Virus record (IMG/VR): IMGVR_UViG_3300008050_000207
Coordinates: 1 to 28,931 of that record
Direction: 5' to 3' (one strand)
DNA from: a virus
DNA length: 28,931 bases
The position numbers and the translations under genes were made by a program. The notes under the pieces were generated by a model that ran no database searches, was not told the DNA's origin, and saw only the letters and a list, made by a program, of their open reading frames with translations. Within the stretch, counting starts at the first letter, position 1. Every line of letters starts with the position of its first letter. Positions 1-6,163 of this stretch are shown here, in pieces.

Positions 1-24
1 CAACAACCAATGCAACAACCAATG
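1..24 (+). repeat. Two tandem 12-bp units (CAACAACCAATG)
   Basis: The unit CAACAACCAATG occurs twice head to tail at the window edge and encodes QQPM twice. Degenerate copies follow (CAAAATCAAATG, then GGTCAACCAATG at 46-57). More copies may lie upstream. This is coding low-complexity sequence, not a CRISPR or attachment site. Confidence 0.7.
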
Positions 25-270
25 CAAAATCAAATGAATATTCAAGGTCAACCAATGACCGGAGGAATGAATCAAAATATGGCGGCTGGACAACAGGCTA
101 TGAATAACGGAAGCGGTTATCCAATCCCACCATCAGGTTATGATAATATGAATAATCCTTATTGGATGGACCCTGCAACCGGACAGGCTTCATACACTCC
201 ACCTAATAGCGGATTAGGTTTAGGAAAACTTGTGCAAAAAGGCGCTGCATGGGCAAAATGGCTCGCTTGA
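1..270 (+). CDS. C-terminal end of a Q/M/P-rich protein (5' partial)
   Basis: The reading frame is open from the first base, so the gene begins before the window; an ATG at base 10 is probably internal. The visible 89 residues start with a low-complexity Gln/Pro/Met stretch built on QQPM units and continue Asn/Gly/Met-rich. They end in a short segment with hydrophobic and basic residues (GLGKLVQKGAAWAKWLA), which could be an amphipathic helix. I recognise no family. It lies directly upstream of head-tail joining genes, so a virion role is likely, for example the disordered tail of a portal, scaffold or capsid-associated protein. That is inference from position only. The next gene starts 12 bases after the TGA stop. 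Confidence 0.55.
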   Translation, partial: QQPMQQPMQNQMNIQGQPMTGGMNQNMAAGQQAMNNGSGYPIPPSGYDNMNNPYWMDPATGQASYTPPNSGLGLGKLVQKGAAWAKWLA

Positions 271-282
271 GGGGAGTTCATT

Positions 283-1320
283 ATGCCTAATTTATTTGTA
301 GATTCTCCTAATATGTTGAATAAATATAGCGAGAGTCAATTAGAAGTTTTACTTCTTGAGTTTATTTTTAAATATGAAGATAGAAATAGTGTGTTTAACA
401 AAGTGAGGCGAATATTTAGACAAGAGAGGTTGTGGAAAGAGAATAACCAACAGTTCCCTCATGGAAGATGGTTGAGAACCACGCTTAAAAAAATACATAG
501 TGATATTAAAACTAAAAGTTTCAAAGACCACGCTATTGAACACTTCGGAAAGAAGTCATTTAAACCGGAAGGGATGTGGTTATCATTAGACCTGAAGAAT
601 TTCGATGAGGATTTTACTATTGGTAATCTTAGTAATTCAGGGAAAGTTGATGCTGTGGTGGGTAAAACTTCAGAAGATTCAAGAAAAATGCTTGATAAAA
701 GATACCAATTAAGTAAAGCGGAGAAGGCTAAAATTGATGAAAAAATATACGATACTGATAATGTGATTGTTAATATTGAACCTAATACAGTAAATGTTTC
801 AAATGCTACATTACAGACTGGCAAAATTGATATTAAAAAAGAAAATATTTTTGACGACAATAATATAGGATATAAAATAGTCTCTTTGAATATGGAACCA
901 CTAGAGGCTAGTGATAGTAAAATAGTAGAAATGAGCATTACAGATTGGACAAAAGTAGTAGATTTTTCAGCAAATGAAAAAGATGCACATGAAACATTAA
1001 AAGACAATCTTTGGAAAAAGGAAAATATTAAGATACCAAATGATATTTATAATCCATATGTCAATTATAAATTAGACCCAATAATAACACTTAAAATCCA
1101 CAAAGCAAAGTCAATTAAGCCAATTAAGGGTGCTAAATATGAAGTTGAAATAAAAACACTATTAATATATGACCCCATAGAAGAATTAAAAGTGAGTAAA
1201 AAAGATAGTATTGTTAAATATAACGAATCCAGAGATATTTATTTAAGTACAGTTAAAGCAAAACTCGATAGATTATTTAATCTGACGGATAGATTACCTG
1301 AAAATACTGAAGAGGAATAA
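283..1320 (+). CDS. Unrecognised 345-aa protein of the head-joining region
   Basis: I do not recognise this protein. It is hydrophilic, with no signal peptide or membrane segment. The first 90 or so residues are rich in basic and aromatic residues (KVRRIFRQERLWKENN, PHGRWLRTTLKKI) and look helical. Residues 120-345 are dominated by Lys, Asp, Asn, Ile and Glu, with several predicted beta-like stretches (NVIVNIEPNTVNV, KYEVEIKTLLIY). The start ATG at 283 has a good Shine-Dalgarno (GGGGAG at 271-276). Its second half (about bases 700-1300) is visibly richer in A and T than the adaptor gene downstream, which could mean a different origin or relaxed selection. Position between a probable head protein and the adaptor suggests a virion or head-assembly role, but this is inference. 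Confidence 0.6.
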   Translation: MPNLFVDSPNMLNKYSESQLEVLLLEFIFKYEDRNSVFNKVRRIFRQERLWKENNQQFPHGRWLRTTLKKIHSDIKTKSFKDHAIEHFGKKSFKPEGMWLSLDLKNFDEDFTIGNLSNSGKVDAVVGKTSEDSRKMLDKRYQLSKAEKAKIDEKIYDTDNVIVNIEPNTVNVSNATLQTGKIDIKKENIFDDNNIGYKIVSLNMEPLEASDSKIVEMSITDWTKVVDFSANEKDAHETLKDNLWKKENIKIPNDIYNPYVNYKLDPIITLKIHKAKSIKPIKGAKYEVEIKTLLIYDPIEELKVSKKDSIVKYNESRDIYLSTVKAKLDRLFNLTDRLPENTEEE

Positions 1321-1322
1321 TC

Positions 1323-2441
1323 ATGGCAAAGTATTCCTCCCCATCAGATTTTACAGCAGTAAATCCTAATTATGCAACAGGGTTAGGATATTACACAACG
1401 GCTGCTAAGGTTGCGGAATTACTTCAGGTTCCTGATTTTACTTCTACTACTACTCCAATGCACTCAGAAGTGGGGGAGTTTATCAAAAGAGTTGAAGATT
1501 TTATTGATGAGAAAACAGGAACTTCTTGGAGAAGATTACTTTACAAGGATGAACACCATAATTTCACCTTTGGAACAGGGCATTATCCTACTACATATTG
1601 GAGGGATTATGTAGGGTTTGTTCAATTAGATAGACATGACGTTCAAAAAATAATTGCATTAGATGTATGGCAGGGTAACCAATGGCTTAATCTCGCTTCT
1701 GCTGAAGCCTCGGTTACCATGAATGATTACACATCTATGGTTAGTGGAACAAGTCAAATTAATCTTAAATTACCTAATAGTGGATTAGTTTTCAACCTAT
1801 TAGCGGGAACCACCACTTCAAGATTTGATAGCACTTATGGAAACAAAACAGCAGCAGAAGAATTAGTCGCTCTTATCAATGAAACTTTTCCATCTAAAAC
1901 TGCATCATTAACGGGGGCTACTGCGGCTAAAGCGCAAACAGATAGCACTGGTGCAAAGACAGTTTCCGATTTCTTTTATGCTACTATTGATACTGAGGAT
2001 TCAAATAAGGTTCGCATAATTTCCTTACTGCCTTCAGATGATGGGGCTAATTGTAGCATTTATCTAAATGGAAGTGCATCTACTACTTCGGCTCATGGAT
2101 TAGAAGTGACCTCATTTACAGATAATGAAGACTCAAGCAGAATGAATGAATGGTGGAAAATTAACCGAGAAGGTAGAATATTCTTTAGAACTAAGTTTCC
2201 ATATGTTCAATTAAATTCGGTTAGGGTAACTTATCTTGCAGGTAGTGGAAGAGTGGCTGGAGTTATTAGCGATATTGCCACTAAATTAGCAGCGTGTGAA
2301 ATATTGCGCTCGGATGATGCTACTGTTCTAATAACCGAATCCGGTAATCAAATATCAGTTAAGGAAAAATACGACCTTTTAAGAGCCGAAGCATTAGATA
2401 TGTTAGCCGGTAAAAAAGAGGATGTGGTTTTAATTGAGTAA
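1323..2441 (+). CDS. Head-tail adaptor (gp6/connector-like) with an inserted domain
   Basis: Residues about 23-65 (YTTAAKVAELLQVPDF, then an acidic/basic helix EVGEFIKRVEDFIDEKTG) and the helical C-terminus (about 300-372, ISDIATKLAACEILRSDD and a YDLLRAEALDML helix) resemble the helical bundle of phage head-tail connectors, which form a ring under the portal. The family is usually 100-200 residues; this protein has 372. The excess is a Thr/Ser/Ala-rich, probably beta-structured insertion at about residues 140-265, including a segment TAAEELVALINETFPS, a pattern I associate with small accessory domains in phage virion proteins. The start ATG lies just after the previous stop (TAATCATGG), with GAGGAATAATC upstream. 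Function is inferred from helix pattern and gene order; an alternative is another neck protein. Confidence 0.6.
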   Translation: MAKYSSPSDFTAVNPNYATGLGYYTTAAKVAELLQVPDFTSTTTPMHSEVGEFIKRVEDFIDEKTGTSWRRLLYKDEHHNFTFGTGHYPTTYWRDYVGFVQLDRHDVQKIIALDVWQGNQWLNLASAEASVTMNDYTSMVSGTSQINLKLPNSGLVFNLLAGTTTSRFDSTYGNKTAAEELVALINETFPSKTASLTGATAAKAQTDSTGAKTVSDFFYATIDTEDSNKVRIISLLPSDDGANCSIYLNGSASTTSAHGLEVTSFTDNEDSSRMNEWWKINREGRIFFRTKFPYVQLNSVRVTYLAGSGRVAGVISDIATKLAACEILRSDDATVLITESGNQISVKEKYDLLRAEALDMLAGKKEDVVLIE

Positions 2442-2622
2442 TATTCTAAGGAAGGTAAAAGAATTAGAACGGGTATATCGAGAAAGAAATAAATTATTGG
2501 TAGATGCAGGTTTAGAAGATTTTAAATTTAGTAAAGGTGAAATAGAAAGATTCGTTTCAGAAGCCGTTGAAAAAGAAATTTCTAAAGAGATTAATAAAAC
2601 GGTTAAGGATAGTGGATTATAA
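2434..2622 (+). CDS. Small charged helical protein, TTG start
   Basis: This 62-residue protein has no internal Met near its N-terminus, so TTG at 2434 is the only reasonable start. It overlaps the last 8 bases of the adaptor gene, which suggests coupled translation. The sequence is almost entirely charged and helix-forming (ILRKVKELERVYRERNKLL, VSEAVEKEISKEINKTV), with a probable coiled coil. No family recognised. Its stop overlaps the next start (TAATG). It probably works in head-tail joining, judging only by neighbours. Confidence 0.6.
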   Translation: MSNILRKVKELERVYRERNKLLVDAGLEDFKFSKGEIERFVSEAVEKEISKEINKTVKDSGL

Positions 2623-3170
2623 TGAAGTGGAAAAATATATTAAAATCTACTTCTAGTGATAATATTAAAATAAAAGAAGCGGTTAATAAAATTATGGCTA
2701 TTTTAGGAAAAGCAGATAAAAAGTATAATTTAGGAGATAGGATTTTTATTGAAAGGGGAGTACCTTATGAATCTGATATGGTTTATAGAATAGAATATTA
2801 TGAGTTATATGATGAAACTTTAAATGTTGATAAGGAAGGAACACTTCATTCTATGAAATTAGACTATGATGGAACTGAAGAATTTGATATTAATAGTGAA
2901 ACTGGGGGTTATCCAGCATATATGGTAGGGGCATTTGATGGTGAACATTTTACTTTTGAGGTTATGATTCAGGAAGATAACCCTCAAGTAGAAAGTATTG
3001 CTCAAGAGTTACATAATTATTTTGAAAATAAATATGGCATAACTGGTAAAGACACTCAGCCTAAATATTTAGTAGGGTCAACAAGTTCAGAAATAGGAGA
3101 AGGTAAAGAGATTGAAGCAAAAGATTTACCTAAAGATGAATGGAAAGAATCTATGAAAAATAAGGAGTAA
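2622..3170 (+). CDS. Unrecognised 182-aa protein between adaptor and tail terminator
   Basis: The protein starts MKWKNILK, has an N-terminal helix (residues 15-35) and then an acidic alpha/beta region rich in Tyr, Asp, Glu and Gly (FDGEHFTFEVMIQ, SIAQELHNYFENKYG). The last 40 residues are polar and likely disordered. No membrane segment or known motif is visible. The ATG overlaps the preceding TAA stop by one base. In tailed viruses this slot often holds head-closure or neck proteins, but the sequence does not show such a fold clearly. The role is unknown; a virion or assembly function is inferred from context. Confidence 0.6.
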   Translation: MKWKNILKSTSSDNIKIKEAVNKIMAILGKADKKYNLGDRIFIERGVPYESDMVYRIEYYELYDETLNVDKEGTLHSMKLDYDGTEEFDINSETGGYPAYMVGAFDGEHFTFEVMIQEDNPQVESIAQELHNYFENKYGITGKDTQPKYLVGSTSSEIGEGKEIEAKDLPKDEWKESMKNKE

Positions 3171-3175
3171 TTATA

Positions 3176-3763
3176 ATGGATGAAACAACATACCTTGTTC
3201 AATTATTAAGAAATAATTGGCCTTCAACATCAGTTATGGACACCACTTTAGGGATTGCCGCCGCCCATAGAATTAAACCAACGGTTCTCGATATTCGTAA
3301 TTTATCTTCAGGGGGCGCTACTGATGGAACAACGGGTAAAGTTAGTAGAGGTCAAGCCCGACAATATTCTTTGGCGAATAAACTTGACCCAGCCGTAGGC
3401 GGTGCTACTTCTTCTGATTTAATTATCGTCTATGAAGACGGTCAGGATATAGAATATCCTACAATAACTTGGGATGTTCGCAACGAAACTTATAACTTGA
3501 CTTGTCACGTTAGAACCATTTCAGCAGGTGATACAAGAGCAGCAGATAATATCTACGCACATGATAGATTGGAAAGCCTATATAAGATGCTTAGATACAC
3601 GGTAGAACAAAGCCGCAAGGGAGCGACGGTGACCATTGGAAGCGATTCGTTGAAAATGCACCAAATTCATTTAGGGGGAAGAACTGAATCCAATAATAAA
3701 GCAAAGAGACTTTTTGGATATAAGATAAACATTACAATGAAAAGATTCGCCATTTCCGTGTAG
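3176..3763 (+). CDS. Tail terminator / tail completion-like protein
   Basis: At 195 residues, and directly upstream of the tail tube gene, this fits the tail terminator that caps the growing tail and joins it to the head. The central part alternates strands (LIIVYEDGQDIEYPTITWDV, YNLTCHVRTIS), followed by a long helix (YAHDRLESLYKMLRYTVEQS) and a final strand (YKINITMKRFAI). This beta-alpha-beta layout with a mid-protein helix is typical of gpU-like terminators. No catalytic motif is expected or seen. The assignment rests on fold pattern and gene order, not on a recognised signature, so another neck protein remains possible. The gene starts 5 bases after the preceding stop. Confidence 0.5.
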   Translation: MDETTYLVQLLRNNWPSTSVMDTTLGIAAAHRIKPTVLDIRNLSSGGATDGTTGKVSRGQARQYSLANKLDPAVGGATSSDLIIVYEDGQDIEYPTITWDVRNETYNLTCHVRTISAGDTRAADNIYAHDRLESLYKMLRYTVEQSRKGATVTIGSDSLKMHQIHLGGRTESNNKAKRLFGYKINITMKRFAISV

Positions 3764-3794
3764 GTAATGTAAGTAAAAAAAAGGTGAACAAATC

Positions 3795-5381
3795 ATGGCA
3801 GTAGAAAACAGTGAAGTATTTTTAGGCAGCGGAGCAAATTTAACGTTTGTTCCTGAAGTGGACTTTTATTTTAAAGCGCAAGGAAGTAGCCAAACAGATA
3901 TTCAAATTGAAACAACTAATGCTGTTCAATTTCAATTAGTAACGGATATGTATGTTGGTTGCACTTTGGATTTTTATAATGATTCTGATTCTGATGTCGC
4001 AGGTTCATATACTTCTTCACATACTGTCACTTCTAATGACAATGATACCTTTACAATTACACCAGCAATTGAAGAAGCGGTCACGGCAGCAGATGAATTT
4101 GTTTTAAGAGGATATGGCGCACCATGTCCAGCCCCCGATTCAGATAATGATGGAAATGGTAGAGTTAGACTTAATGCTGATAATTGGCTTGGTCTTGTTG
4201 AATCAGCAGCATTTCCTAATTTAGAGATTGAAATGAAGCAATTAAATTTAGCATTGGGTGGAACAAGGAATTACACCCATCAATACAAAGGCATTGAAAC
4301 TGCTTCAGGTGGAAATTTAAATCTTGTTTGTCATCAGGCTACTTGGTTATATTACGCATTAGGATTATGTGAAGAGTTAACCCCTGCATCTACTTCCTCA
4401 AGTAATCATCCGAGTAATTATCATACGGCTAGTAGCACTGACCATAAATTATATTTCCACGGAACAAATGCTACTTCTCATATTAGTCAAGGGGCATTTA
4501 TTCACAGGGCTAATTGGAACTATGGTGCAACCCATATTGTTCCCCCGATAAATGAAAATATAGATGGCGCACCACAAACCCACTTTGATGATATTACTTA
4601 TCCAGTTCCTACAACTGGAGGTTTTATCACTTACAAATTCTCTGAATCTAATACTGCCCACTTACCTTCATTTGCTCTTGAGCAATCTATAAGTAAATTA
4701 GCAACCAATTTTTTGCGAACAGATACAGATTCCGATGCGGAAGATTTGAATTTTGTGAGAGTTGCTAGAGGTAATCGAGTTAATACATTAACCTTGACCG
4801 CTAATGAAAATGAAGAAGTAAAGATGACTTTAGATTTAAACACTAGGGCAGTTAATACTATTCCTCAAACAACGGCTTATGATTCAAGAGGTGGACAAGA
4901 AACGGCTAATGGGAGTTTATTCAATTTCACTACCGAACCAACACATCTTGAACCATTCTTTTTCTCAGATGGAACAATTAGTATTTATGGTCAAGAATTC
5001 CTAAAAATTACTAATTTCACATTAACAATAAATAATAATCTTCAAGATAAAAGATTCATAGGTATTGGAAATAGAAAAATTAAAGATGCTATTCCCGCAC
5101 AAAGAACATATGAAATTTCTTTATCGGCTATGGTCACAGATGATACACTATTTACTGAGTTATTAGATACTGCTGAGAATACTGCTTCGGGAGAATCAAT
5201 TAATTTGGTATTCACTAAAGATAGTGGGGAATCCCTAACACTTGATTTTGAAGATTATTTCACTACATCAAACACATGGACTATTCCTGAAGATAAAGGC
5301 CCAGTTATTGTTGAAGCGACTTTAATGCCGAGAACTCTAACCAATTGCACAACAGTAAGTCATTGGGTATTGCAGGGGTGA
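3795..5381 (+). CDS. Major tail tube protein, enlarged with accessory modules
   Basis: The best marker is at residues about 160-191, RNYTHQYKGIETASGGN followed by LVCHQATWLYYALG, which resembles the conserved strand-turn-helix region of tail tube proteins. Position after the terminator and before the tail chaperones agrees. The protein has 528 residues, against 150-300 for most tube proteins. Extra material includes an N-terminal module at about residues 29-110 (QTDIQIETTNAVQFQLV to EFVLRGYG) and Ser/Thr-rich stretches that could decorate the outside of the tail. The start has an eight-A run followed by GGTGA 8 bases before the ATG, an archaeal-style binding site. As the tube subunit it would be made in many copies. 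Confidence 0.68.
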   Translation: MAVENSEVFLGSGANLTFVPEVDFYFKAQGSSQTDIQIETTNAVQFQLVTDMYVGCTLDFYNDSDSDVAGSYTSSHTVTSNDNDTFTITPAIEEAVTAADEFVLRGYGAPCPAPDSDNDGNGRVRLNADNWLGLVESAAFPNLEIEMKQLNLALGGTRNYTHQYKGIETASGGNLNLVCHQATWLYYALGLCEELTPASTSSSNHPSNYHTASSTDHKLYFHGTNATSHISQGAFIHRANWNYGATHIVPPINENIDGAPQTHFDDITYPVPTTGGFITYKFSESNTAHLPSFALEQSISKLATNFLRTDTDSDAEDLNFVRVARGNRVNTLTLTANENEEVKMTLDLNTRAVNTIPQTTAYDSRGGQETANGSLFNFTTEPTHLEPFFFSDGTISIYGQEFLKITNFTLTINNNLQDKRFIGIGNRKIKDAIPAQRTYEISLSAMVTDDTLFTELLDTAENTASGESINLVFTKDSGESLTLDFEDYFTTSNTWTIPEDKGPVIVEATLMPRTLTNCTTVSHWVLQG

Positions 5382-5385
5382 TTAA

Positions 5386-5535
5386 ATGGCAAATTATGGC
5401 GATTTATACAGAGCGGCACTTGCTGAAAGAAAGGCTAAGGAAGTAGCAAAAGAAGCAAGGGCTAAGAAAGCCGCAGCAAAGAAAGCGGCTAAAGCAGAAC
5501 CGGAGGTTGCGGAATCATCCGAAACTTCTGAGTAA
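5386..5535 (+). CDS. 49-aa Lys/Ala-rich small protein
   Basis: The ATG at 5386 follows the tail tube stop, and the binding site GGGTGATT contains that stop codon. The 49 residues begin MANYGDLYRAAL and run into an uninterrupted Lys/Ala/Glu helix (KAKEVAKEARAKKAAAKKAA), ending in an acidic Ser/Glu tail. It resembles a small basic helical protein able to bind nucleic acid or act as a virion accessory, but I recognise no family. It lies between tail tube and tail chaperone, where some phages carry small tail accessory genes. The good ribosome binding site and tight packing support it as a real gene. Confidence 0.6.
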   Translation: MANYGDLYRAALAERKAKEVAKEARAKKAAAKKAAKAEPEVAESSETSE

Positions 5536-5545
5536 TGCGTTTTAA

Positions 5546-5585
5546 TTCCACCAACACGTTGTCCGTATGTTGGTAAGAGGTGGAA
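5546..5585 (+). promoter_or_regulatory. Hairpin able to mask the ribosome binding site of tail chaperone G
   Basis: ACCAACA (5550-5556) is perfectly complementary to TGTTGGT (5568-5574), leaving an 11-base loop. TTCCACC (5546-5552) is perfectly complementary to GGTGGAA (5579-5585), which contains part of the Shine-Dalgarno of the next gene. The two pairings compete over 5550-5552, or TTCC/GGAA can extend the first stem across an internal loop that holds AGAGGT. Either way the binding site would be partly buried in the mRNA. This is the longest spacer between + strand genes (53 bases). Complementarity is seen directly; a regulatory role is inferred. Confidence 0.5.
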
Positions 5586-5588
5586 AGA

Positions 5589-5984
5589 ATGTTAAATGGA
5601 AAAAAAGTAGTAGAGAATAAGAGTTTGCTGTTTGCAGCAAGTGAAGCGAAGTGCCACTTTGTTAAGGTTGCACCGAATGTAGAAGAATACTTGAAAGTGT
5701 GGGTTAAAGAACCCACATGGCTTCAAGTAGAACAGGCCATGAATTCTATCATGAAAATAGATAGTAAGAGTGGCGGAATGGATATTGATTTGAAAGCAAT
5801 GTATAATTACGCCATTGATAATTTCATAGAGAAGACTGAGCCTTCTCTATCCAAAGTAGATTTAATTCGATTGAGTCCCTTCGTGGGAAATCAACTCAAA
5901 GAAATCCTCCCTAATCCTTTACAGGATATGATGGGGGATGAAGTAAAAAACGAAGAATCCGAGATGCCATCCGTGGGAGAATAA
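5589..5984 (+). CDS. Tail assembly chaperone, short form (G-like)
   Basis: This 131-residue protein sits immediately before the tape measure gene, where tailed viruses encode the chaperone that coats the tape measure during tail assembly. It is a mixed alpha/beta protein (SLLFAASEAKCHFVKVAP at the start, then WLQVEQAMNSIMKI) with a helical middle and an acidic C-terminal tail (GDEVKNEESEMPSVGE). The ATG at 5589 is preferred over the in-frame GTG at 5580 because GAGGTG (5577-5582) sits 6 bases before it. Near the 3' end lies an in-phase slippery heptamer that produces a longer G-T fusion. Sequence similarity to a named chaperone is not obvious; the call rests on position plus the frameshift arrangement. 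Confidence 0.72.
   Translation: MLNGKKVVENKSLLFAASEAKCHFVKVAPNVEEYLKVWVKEPTWLQVEQAMNSIMKIDSKSGGMDIDLKAMYNYAIDNFIEKTEPSLSKVDLIRLSPFVGNQLKEILPNPLQDMMGDEVKNEESEMPSVGE
5945..5951 (+). other. Programmed -1 ribosomal frameshift site (A AAA AAC)
   Basis: The heptamer AAAAAAC lies in the G frame as GTA AAA AAC, the exact X XXY YYZ phase for simultaneous -1 slippage. The -1 frame is closed by a TGA just upstream (5939-5941) and open from 5942 to the TAG at 6161-6163. Slippage would therefore add 70 residues after Asn121 of G and give a 191-residue fusion. Tail chaperone G/GT pairs made by frameshift are well established in phages such as lambda. I see no strong stem-loop right downstream, only a weak CCA-TCCG-TGG hairpin at 5967-5976. 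Confidence 0.82.
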
Positions 5985-6163
5985 ACGACCCCAAAATGGT
6001 ATCTCTGATTACAGTTTATACCCTAGCGAAAGCGTTAGCGATAAGCCCATTAGAGATATACAAAATGCCAGCATCATTAGTTCAAGAATTATTAATTATT
6101 CACATAGAAGCCGAAAACTACAAAGCCGAGTTAATGGAGAAAGAATCGAAGAAGGTGAGATAG
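5951..6163 (+). CDS. Tail assembly chaperone frameshift extension (T-like)
   Basis: Read in the -1 frame after the slippery site, this segment encodes 70 residues: a basic linker (RRIRDAIRGRINDP), then a compact helical domain with LAKALAISPLEIYKMPASLV and LLIIHIEAENYKAELMEKE. This layout (helix, PxxIxxMP turn, long helix ending in a charged coiled stretch) resembles the T domains of phage tail chaperones, which bind the tape measure protein. An internal ATG at 5996 has no well-spaced binding site (GGGAGA is about 15 bases away), so independent translation is less likely. The TAG stop abuts the tape measure ATG. The product would act in the cytoplasm as the minor GT form. Confidence 0.75.
   Translation, partial: RRIRDAIRGRINDPKMVSLITVYTLAKALAISPLEIYKMPASLVQELLIIHIEAENYKAELMEKESKKVR

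Noticed and set aside
1-60. CRISPR-like repeats at the left edge
   Set aside because: The 12-bp units are contiguous, in frame and without spacers; they encode QQPM low-complexity protein.
459-1007. A 182-aa open frame on the minus strand opposite the 345-aa gene, Ser/Leu-rich
   Set aside because: It is a mirror of the AT-rich plus-strand gene, has no ribosome binding site or partner genes on its strand, and its hydrophobic look comes from reading Lys/Asn/Glu codons backwards.
3775-3782. Eight-A run before the tail tube gene as a slippery or editing site
   Set aside because: It is in a non-coding spacer after a stop codon and directly precedes the GGTGA binding site, so no frame is joined by slippage.
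5580-5588. GTG at 5580 as the start of tail chaperone G
   Set aside because: GAGGTG overlaps this codon and is correctly spaced for ATG 5589; nothing suitable lies upstream of the GTG.
5996-6163. T frame as an independent 55-aa gene from ATG 5996
   Set aside because: No well-spaced binding site is present and the in-phase A AAA AAC heptamer upstream explains expression better. Independent initiation is not fully excluded.
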